A stretch of 64,000 nucleotides of DNA from Litchfieldella qijiaojingensis (GCF_014651875.1 NZ_BMXS01000018.1:1-64000); one strand, 5' to 3'; shown: positions 16,982 to 26,479, numbered from the stretch's first letter. Notes: generated by a model not told the origin, from the sequence alone. A program made the numbers and translations.

Positions 16982-18307
16982 ATGCCGGCTCCCTTGATAA
17001 CGATTCCGTCCACGCCTGACCTGCCAAAAAGCGCCGATGCGGTCGTCATCGGCGGTGGCATCATCGGCGTGTGCGCGGCCTATTTCATGGCGCGCCAGGG
17101 CCTGAATGTGGCCCTTCTCGAGAAGGGTCGCATAGGCGCCGAACAATCCAGCCGAAACTGGGGCTGGTGCCGCCAGCAGAACCGCGACGCGCGCGAACTG
17201 CCATTGTCGACCAAGAGCCTCGAACTCTGGGAAGAGATTACCGTCGACCTTGGCGAAGATCTCGGTTTCCGTCGCTGTGGGCTTCTCTACCTCTCGGACA
17301 ATCAAGCCGAGTTGGACGGCTGGAGCAAATGGCGCGATTTCGCGATCACCCAAGGGGTCACGACGCACATGTTGAGTGCAGCCGAGGCCTCGGAGCGCGG
17401 TCAAGCGACCGGCAAGCCTTGGAAAGGAGGAGTGTTTTCACCCTCTGACGGCATTGCCGATCCGTCCCGGGCTGCGCCGCTCATTGCCAAGGGCATTCTC
17501 AAGCATGGTGGTACGGTACATCAGTTTTGTGCGGCACGCGGAATCGAGACTGAGGCGGGACGGGTATCGGGAGTGATTACCGAGAAAGGGGTGATCAAAA
17601 CCACTCAGGTCGTGATGGCCGGCGGTGCCTGGGCCTCGTCCTTCTGCCGCCAGCTCGATATCCGCTTTCCGCAGGCATCGGTCCGCTCCTCCATTCTCTC
17701 GGTCATGCCAGGCGCCAAAGGTCTGCCCGATGCTCTGCACACAGCGGAGGTATCGGTCACCCGACGCGGCGACGGCGGCTATACCCTGGCGGTTTCGGGA
17801 CGGGCCAATGTGGATCCGACTCCCCAGCAGTTGCGGTTCGCAACGAAGTTTCTGCCAATGTTCGCCAAACGCTGGCGCATTCTCTCCCCCGGTGACCTGC
17901 AGGGCTGGCTGTCCGGTCACGAGACCCGCAGCAAATGGGCGCTCGACCGCCCCACCCCGATGGAGCGTATCCGCATCCTCGACCCACGCCCGTCGGAGGG
18001 AATTCTGAATGAAACCTTGTCCCGCGCACGGCGCCTCTTACCCGCTCTCGGCACTGTGCCGATACAGGCGAGCTGGGCGGGCTATATCGACAGCACGCCC
18101 GATGGCGTACCGGTAATCGACGAGGCGTCGAACCTGCCCGGCTTCCTGCTGGCCGCCGGTTTTTCCGGTCACGGCTTTGGTATCGGTCCCGGCGCCGGAC
18201 GTCTGATCGCCGAAATGGTGATGGGCAAAACGCCTTTTGTCGATCATCGCCAATACAAGCTTGCTCGCCTGAACCAAGGAGCCTGGGGCAAGGTATCCGA
18301 GTTCTGA
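16982..18307 (+). CDS. FAD-dependent amino-acid oxidoreductase, paralogue of 459-1781
   Basis: A 441-residue DAO-superfamily oxidase/dehydrogenase. VIGGGIIGV near 22-30 binds FAD, and EQSSRNWGWCRQQNRDAREL is nearly identical to the first paralogue. The C-terminal GYIDSTPDGVPVIDE and GHGFGIGPGAGRL complete the fold. CAGGAG is nine bases before the ATG. It probably deaminates an amino acid and feeds the aldehyde or oxoacid enzymes upstream. A clear terminator follows. Confidence 0.85.
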   Translation: MPAPLITIPSTPDLPKSADAVVIGGGIIGVCAAYFMARQGLNVALLEKGRIGAEQSSRNWGWCRQQNRDARELPLSTKSLELWEEITVDLGEDLGFRRCGLLYLSDNQAELDGWSKWRDFAITQGVTTHMLSAAEASERGQATGKPWKGGVFSPSDGIADPSRAAPLIAKGILKHGGTVHQFCAARGIETEAGRVSGVITEKGVIKTTQVVMAGGAWASSFCRQLDIRFPQASVRSSILSVMPGAKGLPDALHTAEVSVTRRGDGGYTLAVSGRANVDPTPQQLRFATKFLPMFAKRWRILSPGDLQGWLSGHETRSKWALDRPTPMERIRILDPRPSEGILNETLSRARRLLPALGTVPIQASWAGYIDSTPDGVPVIDEASNLPGFLLAAGFSGHGFGIGPGAGRLIAEMVMGKTPFVDHRQYKLARLNQGAWGKVSEF

Positions 18308-18324
18308 CACTTCCCTTGTGATTA

Positions 18325-18351
18325 GCGGGAGCGCTGCTCCCGCATTTTTTT
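18325..18351 (+). terminator. Rho-independent terminator
   Basis: GCGGGAGC (18325-18332) and GCTCCCGC (18336-18343) form a perfect 8-base stem with a 3-base loop, followed by a run of seven T. It closes the rightward FAD oxidoreductase transcript. Confidence 0.88.
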
Positions 18352-18406
18352 ATCGCACGCACCACCCTGGAAGGAGCAACGCGATATCGACCGGTGGATA
18401 TCCCAT

Positions 18407-19738
18407 TTATAGACGTTCCACTCTGCCACCTGCCGTTGGCCAAGTGCCATGCAGGTCATCGATCACGATAGGATGGGAGTGACGCCGCCCGAGGGCATCA
18501 GTCAGGTGCGGATCATCCAAAGGCAGATCCGCGTGCACATGCTCTATCGTGACGGCCAATCTCGCAGGCCATGCACGCATGGCCAGTAGAGTACCCAGAA
18601 GTGCCAGTAGGCACAGCACCAGGAAAGCGGACTCCAGGCCGAACCAAGCGCCTACCACTCCAGCTGTAGGATAGGTTACCAGCCATGCCGCATGGGCAAT
18701 GGAGAAGTGCGCCGCGAACACGGCTGGGCGGTCAATTTCCCTTGTCGAATGGATCAACACCCGACCTGCGGTAGTCACACCCGCCCCAAGGGCAGCACCC
18801 AGTAGTGGCCACAGCAGCAACAAGCTCCACAGGGCTTGAGGGGCCAGTGTCCCGATGCCCAGCGCAACCACTGTGGCGATGCAACCCGCCAGCATGATGG
18901 TCCTGTCCTTTACACGATCGAGCAAATGCGGCACCAGCAGCGCCACCGTCATCGAGCCAGCACCAAAACATGCCATGACCAGTGCCACGTCACGTTGACC
19001 CAGTTCCAGGATACTCTGCACGTAAACCACGGTGTTCACCGCCACCATGGCGCCGCCTGCAGCAATGGCGAAGTGGATGGCGGTGAGCCCTTTCAAGCTG
19101 GGAGTATGGAGGAAGATCTTGACGCCACGCAGTGCGCGGGTGGCGAAGGAACGCTGCTCGGCACGTTCGAAATGGGGAAGTGTCGTCATCGCGATGATCG
19201 CGGCCGAAGCAAACAGCCCCAGTGACGTACCGACGAACAATAGGTTGAAGGAAACCAGGGTCAACAGGTAAGCCGCCAGTAGTGGGCTCATCAGGTTTTC
19301 CAGGTCGTGCGCCAGTCGTGTCAGGGAGAGTCCCTGGACATAGAGCCGCTCCTCACGCAGAACGCCAGGAATCGTCGCCTGCAACGTCGGTGTGAAAGCC
19401 GCCGAAGCGGATTGCAACACGAAAATCAGCACATAGATCTGCCACACCGCGGTGACAAAGGGCAGCAGGAGTACCACGGCACCGCGCAGCAGCTCCAGCA
19501 GAATCAGCACCGAACGTCGGGGCAAACGCTCGGCGACGGCTTGAGCCAAGGGCGCTACGACGACATAGGCCCCCATCTTGATCGCCAACGCCGTACCCAT
19601 GACCACCCCCGCCCGCTCCTCCGCCAGCTCGAAAGCCAGCAGTGCCAGGGCGATGGTGGTCAGGCCGGTTCCCAGCAGTGCGATGCACTGGGCCGAGAAT
19701 AAACGACGGTATCGCCAGTCGCGCAACGGCTCGAACAT
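18407..19738 (-). CDS. MFS transporter with histidine-rich tail
   Basis: A 443-residue major facilitator with about 12 membrane segments and an EntS/NreB-like N-terminus (MFEPLRDWRYRRLFSAQ). After the last segment (near residue 395) comes a cytoplasmic tail with HVHADLPLDDPHLTDALGRR and HSHPIVIDDLHG, carrying about six histidines plus acidic residues. Such tails occur in MFS metal exporters such as NreB and in a wider group of uncharacterised MFS proteins. Export of a metal or chelate is therefore possible but unproven. It is a single leftward gene between two operons. Confidence 0.75.
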   Translation of the reverse strand: MFEPLRDWRYRRLFSAQCIALLGTGLTTIALALLAFELAEERAGVVMGTALAIKMGAYVVVAPLAQAVAERLPRRSVLILLELLRGAVVLLLPFVTAVWQIYVLIFVLQSASAAFTPTLQATIPGVLREERLYVQGLSLTRLAHDLENLMSPLLAAYLLTLVSFNLLFVGTSLGLFASAAIIAMTTLPHFERAEQRSFATRALRGVKIFLHTPSLKGLTAIHFAIAAGGAMVAVNTVVYVQSILELGQRDVALVMACFGAGSMTVALLVPHLLDRVKDRTIMLAGCIATVVALGIGTLAPQALWSLLLLWPLLGAALGAGVTTAGRVLIHSTREIDRPAVFAAHFSIAHAAWLVTYPTAGVVGAWFGLESAFLVLCLLALLGTLLAMRAWPARLAVTIEHVHADLPLDDPHLTDALGRRHSHPIVIDDLHGTWPTAGGRVERL

Positions 19739-19854
19739 GATCTGCGCCGCTAACCGGCCAAGCGTTCGCGGTGGTACACCGGAACGTCAAGCGTGGTGTT
19801 CGAGGGCATGAGTGTCGTTCTCTATTCTTGTTGATCCAAGTACAGGGCTGGGGA

Positions 19855-20901
19855 CTACCGCATTTCTGCCATATCCGTACGGTTGGCGAGGCTATCTCCT
19901 TCTTCTACAGCGGAATGAAATGGGCAGCGGACCTGGTGCCCATCGCTAATCGCAATCAAATCCGGGAGAGCTCGCGCGCACTCCGGCCTGGCGATGGGAC
20001 AACGGGGATGGAAACTGCAGCCAGGCGGGGGTGCGACCGGGCTTGGCGGCTCACCACGCGCCGAGGCACACCCTACCAGCCCCTTCTCCTCGAGCATGGA
20101 GGCATTGATCAGCGAACGGGTGTAAGGATGACGAGGCTTCTTGAAGAGCTCCTCGCTTTCGGCGATTTCCACGATACGCCCCAGATACATCACGGCGACC
20201 CGCTCACACAGGTAGTGCACCACGCGCAGATCATGCGAGATGACCACCAGGGTGAGGTTGTAGCGCTTCTTTAGCGCAGCCAGGAGATTGAGGATCTGGG
20301 ATCGCATGGATGAGTCCAGCGCCGAAGTCGGCTCGTCACACACCAGCACTTGCGGCTCGAGCAGAAGGGCACGAGCGATCACCACCCGCTGCAGCTGACC
20401 GCCGGAGCACTGGCTGGGGAAGCGGTTGATGAAACTCGGATCCAGGCCGACATCGTCCAAGGCGCGGATGATCCGCTGCAGCCTCTCGGGCCTGGTTCCG
20501 ATGCGGTTCTGGGACAGCGGAGCATACAGGCTGCGGCCTATCGTCATGCGAGGGTCCAGCGCACTGAAAGGATCCTGGAAAACGAGCTGCACGGTGCGCC
20601 GCAGCCGCTTGCGCGATTCCCCCCTGACCGATGAGACATCAATGCCATCGATGTCGATATGCCCCGATGTCAGTGACGACATGCCGAGAATCAGACGTGC
20701 CAAGGTGCTCTTGCCACAGCCCGATTCACCCACCAGCCCCAGGGACTCACCTGGTGCGACCGAGAGACTGATGCCATCCACGGATCGCACATTCCGACGC
20801 TGACGAAAGAGACCTCCACGTAACGGATAGTACTTTACGGCATCCGTTATCTGGAGAATCGGTGACGTGGCGTGGGATGCGGTTCTTGGCTCAGCAGTCA
20901 T
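19855..20901 (-). CDS. Peptide ABC transporter ATPase, DppF/OppF-like
   Basis: A 348-residue ATPase of a peptide/nickel-type ABC importer. Walker A is GESGCGKST (58-66), the signature is CSGGQLQR (from 166; cysteine replaces the usual leucine), Walker B ends VLVCDEPTSALD, and the C-terminal oligopeptide-transporter domain has the CSFHPRCPIARPEC cysteine cluster. The start at 20901 overlaps the end of the partner ATPase and has GAGGAGG upstream; the open frame continues another 84 codons without support. It is the last gene of the leftward operon 19855-26315. Confidence 0.87.
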   Translation of the reverse strand: MTAEPRTASHATSPILQITDAVKYYPLRGGLFRQRRNVRSVDGISLSVAPGESLGLVGESGCGKSTLARLILGMSSLTSGHIDIDGIDVSSVRGESRKRLRRTVQLVFQDPFSALDPRMTIGRSLYAPLSQNRIGTRPERLQRIIRALDDVGLDPSFINRFPSQCSGGQLQRVVIARALLLEPQVLVCDEPTSALDSSMRSQILNLLAALKKRYNLTLVVISHDLRVVHYLCERVAVMYLGRIVEIAESEELFKKPRHPYTRSLINASMLEEKGLVGCASARGEPPSPVAPPPGCSFHPRCPIARPECARALPDLIAISDGHQVRCPFHSAVEEGDSLANRTDMAEMR

Positions 20902-21979
20902 CACGATGGCCCTCCTCGTCGGACTGGCAAATCTTGATAGCCTGTACCTGCATATCATTCGGTGCACCGATCCAGCACCGCGCACAGCAGCCTGGACCCC
21001 CATGCTCGACCATGGGCGGAGCCAGTCGTGAGCAGATTTCGGGATGCCCCCACTTTTCGGCGACCTGACAGCGTGAACGGAACCGGCACCCCTCGACCTT
21101 GGACAACAGTTCGGGAGGATTGCCGGGAATGGCATACAACTGCCCCGTCTCATCCGCTTCCAACAGGGCGCAGTGGATCAACGATTGGGTGTAGGGGTGC
21201 TTCGGGTTACGCAGGATCTCCTGCGTCGTCCCCTGTTCCACGATCTCTCCTGAATACATCACGGCCACGCGGTCCGCTATCGCCGAGACGACGGAAAGGT
21301 CATGAGTGATCAACAGGATGGAAAGATCGCTTTCGCGACGTTTGCGATCCAGAAGCTGAAGGATCTGCGCCTGCACGGTGACATCCAAGGCGGTCGTCGG
21401 CTCATCGGCGATGAGGAGATCGGGCTCGGCACTCAGGGCTGCCGCAATCATCACACGTTGAGCCATGCCACCGGACATCTGGTGCGGATAACACTTCATC
21501 CGTTCTTCCGGCTCGGGAATCCCTACATCGCGGAATAGCTGCAAGACCCGCTCATGTTCTTCGACGGCGGAAAGGTGACGGTGGACATGCAGTGCCTCGG
21601 CGGCCTGGGCACCAACGGTGCAAGTCGGGTCCAGCATCACATGTGGCTGCTGAAACAGCATGGAGATTCTGGCGCCACGGAACTCATTGAATTTCTCCTC
21701 GGACAAGGAGAGAACTTCATCTCCACAAACCCGTACCGATCCATTGAGAATCGAAATACCGGAAGGCATCAGCCGCATCAAGCTACGTGCAGTCATGCTC
21801 TTGCCGGATCCTGATTCACCCACCAGTGCCACGACTTCGCCGCGCCGAATGGTCAAGTTCAAGTCATTGATGATAGCGCCGACGCCAGGAACACCTACCG
21901 TGAGGTGCTCGACTTCGAGAACCGGTGCACAGACTTCCGGTCGTGCCTGGTGCTGCATTATTGTTTGATTGACAAGCAT
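20891..21979 (-). CDS. Peptide ABC transporter ATPase, DppD/OppD-like
   Basis: A 362-residue partner ATPase. It has Walker A GESGSGKS (54-61), the signature MSGGMAQRV, and Walker B LLIADEPTTALD. The C-terminal CRFRSRCQVAEKWGHPEIC resembles the cysteine-rich end that can hold an Fe-S cluster in this group. A further CCARC-containing tail makes it slightly longer than usual. AAGGGGG precedes the ATG. It pairs with the next ATPase to power uptake of a peptide or related compound. Confidence 0.87.
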   Translation of the reverse strand: MLVNQTIMQHQARPEVCAPVLEVEHLTVGVPGVGAIINDLNLTIRRGEVVALVGESGSGKSMTARSLMRLMPSGISILNGSVRVCGDEVLSLSEEKFNEFRGARISMLFQQPHVMLDPTCTVGAQAAEALHVHRHLSAVEEHERVLQLFRDVGIPEPEERMKCYPHQMSGGMAQRVMIAAALSAEPDLLIADEPTTALDVTVQAQILQLLDRKRRESDLSILLITHDLSVVSAIADRVAVMYSGEIVEQGTTQEILRNPKHPYTQSLIHCALLEADETGQLYAIPGNPPELLSKVEGCRFRSRCQVAEKWGHPEICSRLAPPMVEHGGPGCCARCWIGAPNDMQVQAIKICQSDEEGHRDDC

Positions 21980-22051
21980 CTAGAACCCCCTTGTTGTGAT
22001 TATGCGGGTGATTGTGTCTAGCCACGCTCATTCAGTTTCAGTTCTGCCGAC

Positions 22052-22774
22052 TCAGCTTTTCTCCGCACGAGTGGCACTCGTTTGTGCCGTTCCTTGTCTC
22101 GCTTTTTCCCACGCATTGCGGATGGTCTCGACCGGCTCCTGGAGGTGATCGGCGATCGCTGCTTCTAGTTGCTCCGCATCACCACTCGCTATCAGGTTCG
22201 CCAAGTACTCATGCTCTTCAATCAGCCGCCCACGTCCGCGGTATACCCCAAGCAACTGGTTGAGGCAGAGCCCCATTTCCGCCATGAGCGTAGTGAACAA
22301 GCGTGACAGCCGCTGGCTGCCGGCAGCATTCACCAGCTCGGAGTGAAAGCGGATATCCTGGGCAGCGACTTCAGCCCAGTCTTCCTGTTCGGCAGCTATG
22401 CGCATGGATTCCACGATTGACAGGAGCCGTTCGGAAAGTCCCTGCCTGGCATCGGAGTGGACGATTCGCCGCAATGCCGCACGCTCCACGGCGTCACGAG
22501 TAAAGTAGATATCTTCGAGATCGTCTTCGGTGAGTTCCGGTACGAATACTCCACGATGAGGCACACTGATCAGCAACCCTTCCTGCAGAAGACGTTGAAT
22601 CGCTTCCCTGACCGGCCCACGACTGACACCACAGCTTTCCGCAACCAGTTTCTCGTTCAATTGCATGCCCGGGGGATAGACGCCGGAGAGAATCGCATCA
22701 CGAATTTGTTCGGTCACCATGCTGGACATGGTCAATCGAAGCACGGGTTTTGGTCCTGAATGTAACTTCATCAT
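22052..22774 (-). CDS. GntR family regulator, FadR subgroup
   Basis: This 240-residue protein has a GntR winged helix (residues 20-75, with LVAESCGVSRGPVREAIQRL) followed by an FCD all-helical ligand domain with the metal-type histidines in QDIRFHSELV and ADHLQEP. The start at 22774 was chosen because AAGGA lies seven bases upstream; a GTG at 22813 overlapping the permease stop is the alternative. Its place inside the ABC operon between permease and ATPase genes suggests that it represses the transporter until a metabolite binds. Confidence 0.82.
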   Translation of the reverse strand: MMKLHSGPKPVLRLTMSSMVTEQIRDAILSGVYPPGMQLNEKLVAESCGVSRGPVREAIQRLLQEGLLISVPHRGVFVPELTEDDLEDIYFTRDAVERAALRRIVHSDARQGLSERLLSIVESMRIAAEQEDWAEVAAQDIRFHSELVNAAGSQRLSRLFTTLMAEMGLCLNQLLGVYRGRGRLIEEHEYLANLIASGDAEQLEAAIADHLQEPVETIRNAWEKARQGTAQTSATRAEKS

Positions 22775-22809
22775 GGCGCAATCCTTCATCATCATTAGTG
22801 AAATATCAG

Positions 22810-23733
22810 TCACTTATTATCATGCCGCCACTTCATTTTTTCATCCATGTGTGCTTCAAGGCCTTGTCCGATCAAGGTGACACTCAGTGCGGTAATGAAG
22901 ATCGCCAAACCGGGAATCAGTACCAGGAAAGGGGCGCGATCCAGGTAGGGCAAAGCTTCCGCGAGCATGGCGGCCCAGTCCGTGTCGGGCGGTTGCACCC
23001 CGAGCCCCAGGAAGGACAGGCTGCCCACCGTAATCAACTTGTGGCCGAAACGCAGGAAGGCGATGGTCGCCAAGGGTCGGAGCACGTTCGGAAGCACGTG
23101 ATACAGGATGATGAAGGTGCGGGAACAGCCGAGTATCTCCGCCGCCCGGATGTAATCCTTGGCATTGATCTCCAGTGCCAGCCCGCGTGTCATGCGCGCA
23201 AAGGGCGTCCAGCCAGTCAGGGTGAGCGCCAGGATCAACGTGCCGTAACCGGGCCCCAGAATGGCAACCAGGAACAGCGCCACCAGCACATCCGGAAACG
23301 AGATCACCAGATCCACTATACGCATCAGGAATTCGTCAACGGCTCCGCCGATCCTGGCACTGATCGCCCCCAATAGCGTGCCGACCACGGCCGCGATCAC
23401 CAGGGTAATGGCAGTAATGGAAACCGAGAACTGGCCGCCGTAGAGCAGACGGCTGAAGACATCACGGCCCAGGTGGTCGAGCCCCAGCCAGTGTTCTGCA
23501 CTGGGGCCCGAAAAACGACCCGAGAGCGTCATGCTCGAGGGATCGTGTAGTGCTATCCAAGGCGTGAGAAGCAACAGTACGATCACTGTGGCGAACACGC
23601 TGCTGGCCAGCAACAGCGTACGGTTGTGTTGGGAGAGATGGGCGAGGAAGGACCATGCCATGTGCACGTTGCCCATTCTTGATCTCATGCCTTTCACGAT
23701 GTCCGGAGACACTGGGGTTTCAAGCTGCGGCAT
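22810..23733 (-). CDS. Peptide ABC transporter permease, DppC-like
   Basis: A 307-residue inner-membrane permease with six likely segments. The DppC-type N-terminal DPSSMTLSGRFSGPSAEHWL and GLDHLGRDVFSRLLYG lie before the permease domain, and the EAA loop is at EILGCSRTFIILYHVLPNV. It ends with the GLGVQPPDTDWAAML block typical of the family. It overlaps the upstream permease gene by 14 bases. Confidence 0.87.
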   Translation of the reverse strand: MPQLETPVSPDIVKGMRSRMGNVHMAWSFLAHLSQHNRTLLLASSVFATVIVLLLLTPWIALHDPSSMTLSGRFSGPSAEHWLGLDHLGRDVFSRLLYGGQFSVSITAITLVIAAVVGTLLGAISARIGGAVDEFLMRIVDLVISFPDVLVALFLVAILGPGYGTLILALTLTGWTPFARMTRGLALEINAKDYIRAAEILGCSRTFIILYHVLPNVLRPLATIAFLRFGHKLITVGSLSFLGLGVQPPDTDWAAMLAEALPYLDRAPFLVLIPGLAIFITALSVTLIGQGLEAHMDEKMKWRHDNK

Positions 23734-24667
23734 TGTTGAACCTCACTACCGGGTTGAGAACGGTGTAGGCCAGGTCCGTGAGCGTATTGATCAGCACGGC
23801 AAAGGTGACGATAGCGACAAGCCCTGCCTGGAGGACGGGGAGGTCGCCATTGACGATTGCCGAGTAAACCAGCCGCCCCATGCCAGGCACCGCGAAGATG
23901 ACCTCTATGACGACCGCACCACCGAGCAGACCCGCCATCCACACGGAAAACAGCGTGATCACGGGCAACATCGCATTGCGCAAGCCATGGGCGATCAGCG
24001 TGCGCCGGATGCTGAGCCCCCGGCTGTGTGCCGCCACGATGTGTGGCGAGTTGAGCACGTCGATCATCGATGCCCGCATGACCTGGGTGAAATAGCCCAT
24101 GGGACGAAGAGACAAGGCCAGGGCCGGCAGGATCACCGATTCCGGCCCACGCCAACCGGCGGACGGCAGCCACCCCAGGTAGAGGGCAAAGACGAGAATG
24201 CTCATGGGGGCAAGCCAGTACTCGGGCACTGCAACGAATGCCTGGTTGAGCGATTTGATGATGGAGTCGAATGCACTGCCCTGACGCAGGGCCGCAATGC
24301 TGCCGCAGGGGACGGCTACCGCGAAGGCGAAGCCCAGGGCGGCCAACGTCAACACGATGGACACCTTGAGCGCCGACCAGACTTGCTCGATGACCGGTTC
24401 ACGGCTCATGTACGAGTTGCCGAAATCGCCGATCACGGCATTACCCAGCCAGTCCAGGTACTGAACCAGCAAGGGACGGTGCATCCCCAGCTCGATGCGC
24501 AGCGCCTCGATGGCAGCCGCATCCAGATCCAGACGGCCGAAGCGTGCCCGGGCAAGTGCCCGTACCGGATCCGTTTCACCTACGTAAGGAATCAGGAAGA
24601 CCAGAAACGATACGACCAATAGAGCCAGTGCAAGCACCGCAAGTCGGCGCAATATGAAAATCCACAT
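23720..24667 (-). CDS. Peptide ABC transporter permease, DppB-like
   Basis: A 315-residue permease with an N-terminal membrane helix (MWIFILRRLAVLALALLVVS), a periplasmic loop and five further segments. The EAA-type loop includes SRGLSIRRTLIAHGLRNAML. The ATG at 24667 has GGGAGG twelve bases upstream; an in-frame start at 24715 has no good ribosome site. It forms the channel with the DppC-like protein. Confidence 0.87.
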   Translation of the reverse strand: MWIFILRRLAVLALALLVVSFLVFLIPYVGETDPVRALARARFGRLDLDAAAIEALRIELGMHRPLLVQYLDWLGNAVIGDFGNSYMSREPVIEQVWSALKVSIVLTLAALGFAFAVAVPCGSIAALRQGSAFDSIIKSLNQAFVAVPEYWLAPMSILVFALYLGWLPSAGWRGPESVILPALALSLRPMGYFTQVMRASMIDVLNSPHIVAAHSRGLSIRRTLIAHGLRNAMLPVITLFSVWMAGLLGGAVVIEVIFAVPGMGRLVYSAIVNGDLPVLQAGLVAIVTFAVLINTLTDLAYTVLNPVVRFNNAAA

Positions 24668-24773
24668 GCTGTCAGACCTCCCAATGATCGAATGAACCCC
24701 GCTTCGGAGCGGCACAGTGGTTCGGGAAACGCCGACATGCCGTGCTCGCCAGCGTTTCCCTCCCCGAGTGTCA

Positions 24774-26315
24774 CTACTGGGAGTTGATCTTCAGGTCCTT
24801 GTGCAAGGCGGTGCGCTCATAAGCATGCACCTGGTAGTTCTCCACGTTCTTGGATACCGCCTCGCTGATGGTCTCGTGGATCAGGAACACATTCACCGCC
24901 TCCTCCTGCAGGCGTGCGGCAATATCCCGATAGATGGCATTGCGATCCTCGGGCTCCACCATGGCACCGGCTTTTTTCAACTGTGCGTCCACTTCCGGAT
25001 CGCAGAACCCGGCCAGGTTATAGCCGCCGTCACAACTGTAGTCCGCTTCCAGCGTGCCAATCGGATCGGCGACATCGGTGAGGTAACCTCGCGACAGCAA
25101 GACCATGTCGAAATCGCCTGAGAGCAGTTGCGGCTCGATCGCCCCATATTCAGACACCCGAATGTTGACTTTCATGCCCAACTGCTGGAGCTGGAACTGT
25201 ATTACCGCGGCAACGTCAGCCAGCGCCGGACGCTCCACATAAGCCAGCAACTCGAACTGAAGCTCACTCGCCGGCACCCCCGACTCAGCCAATAGTTGAC
25301 GAGCCCGCTCCAGGTCCTGGGGTATGACGGCTGCACTCTCCGGTGCCCAGGGTGTGTTCGGCGAGAACTGCCCCACCGCAGGATTCACAGAGCCTTCATA
25401 GACCGCCTCGGCGATACCTGTCACGTCGATAGCACTCTGAATCGCCTGGCGAACCTTCATGTTGTCCAGCGGCGCGGCACGATTGTTGAGGTAGAGCGTG
25501 GTGGTCCGCGGCGCCTCGATGGTTTTCACCTCCACCGTCTCCGAGCGCTCCAACTGCGCCAGCGCCGACGCCGGTAGTTGGCGAGCGATATGAATTTCCC
25601 CGGTTTCCACCATCACCGAACGCACTTTCCCGTCAGGGATGTAGCGCACTTCCGCTTCAGCCAACTGCACCTCGCCACCCCAATAGTTTTCGTTGCGCTT
25701 GAGTTCCAGTCCCTGGCGGGGAAGCTCACGAACGATCTCGAATGGGCCGGTACAGTGCCCTACGGGGTTGATGCGGTCGTTGGCGAACGCCTCTGGTGCC
25801 AGGATACCGGTATTGGTGCTGGCCAGACGGTTGGGCACGAAGACATCCGGCCCCTTGGTCACGATACGTACGCTGTGCTCACCTGCCGGCTCCACGGACT
25901 CGATCACCTCGGGATTGAATCCCCGCGGCGGAGAAGCCACATTCAGCACCCGGTTGAGGGCATCGCTGACCAGTTGCGGCGTCAACGCGGTGCCATCATG
26001 AAATGCCACCCCTTCGCGCAACTGGAACTCCCACACCGTAGGCGACACCTGCTCCCAGGACTCGGCCAGCGCCGGCTTTATCGAGGCGTCGTAGTCCATG
26101 TACGTGAGCGACTCCAGGCAGCCGGCCCGCGACAGCACGTAGGAGTCGATGGTCTCCAGCGCCCACCCCGAAGCCGGGGTGAACAGCTCACCAAAGACGA
26201 CCTTTCCGCCGGAGGCTGCCGAGGCCGAAGCGGCCATAGGACCGATCATGGCAGCGACCGCCACCCCTCGGAGCAGGGAAGGAGCTGTCTTCAGGCAATT
26301 TCGAACATTCAACAT
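24774..26315 (-). CDS. Peptide-type ABC substrate-binding protein (family 5)
   Basis: A 513-residue periplasmic binding protein of the SBP_bac_5 family. The N-terminus has a basic stretch, the hydrophobic GVAVAAMIGPMAAS and an ASA-A cleavage site near residue 34. The family features are LREGVAFHDGTALTP and TGPFEIV. It is the first gene of the leftward operon with two permeases, a GntR regulator and two ATPases. A copied copper-type promoter faces it from 26433-26463. Ligand unknown: peptides, opines or amino-acid conjugates are all possible. Confidence 0.85.
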   Translation of the reverse strand: MLNVRNCLKTAPSLLRGVAVAAMIGPMAASASAASGGKVVFGELFTPASGWALETIDSYVLSRAGCLESLTYMDYDASIKPALAESWEQVSPTVWEFQLREGVAFHDGTALTPQLVSDALNRVLNVASPPRGFNPEVIESVEPAGEHSVRIVTKGPDVFVPNRLASTNTGILAPEAFANDRINPVGHCTGPFEIVRELPRQGLELKRNENYWGGEVQLAEAEVRYIPDGKVRSVMVETGEIHIARQLPASALAQLERSETVEVKTIEAPRTTTLYLNNRAAPLDNMKVRQAIQSAIDVTGIAEAVYEGSVNPAVGQFSPNTPWAPESAAVIPQDLERARQLLAESGVPASELQFELLAYVERPALADVAAVIQFQLQQLGMKVNIRVSEYGAIEPQLLSGDFDMVLLSRGYLTDVADPIGTLEADYSCDGGYNLAGFCDPEVDAQLKKAGAMVEPEDRNAIYRDIAARLQEEAVNVFLIHETISEAVSKNVENYQVHAYERTALHKDLKINSQ

Positions 26316-26432
26316 TGTCTACCCCTCTAGCTTGTTATTGTGCGAAGCAACATGTAGCGAAGAACCTCTCGCGGGGCATCCTGCCTCTCTTGTTCTTATT
26401 CTTTTGGGTGTGCCGTGATGGCAATGTTTAGA

Positions 26433-26463
26433 AACCTAGACCTTCCCATACTGGGAAGGTCAA
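26433..26463 (-). promoter_or_regulatory. CueR-type promoter facing the peptide ABC operon
   Basis: On the minus strand, TTGACC (26463-26458) and TAGGTT (26438-26433) are separated by 19 bases containing the inverted repeat CCTTCCCAGTATGGGAAGG. A 19-base spacer with this palindrome is the hallmark of CueR/MerR-type promoters. The element and about 30 bases downstream of it match the copA promoter at 28181. It fires toward the binding-protein gene, whose start is 118 bases further on. Confidence 0.75.
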
Positions 26464-26479
26464 GAAACCAGGCCGGGCA

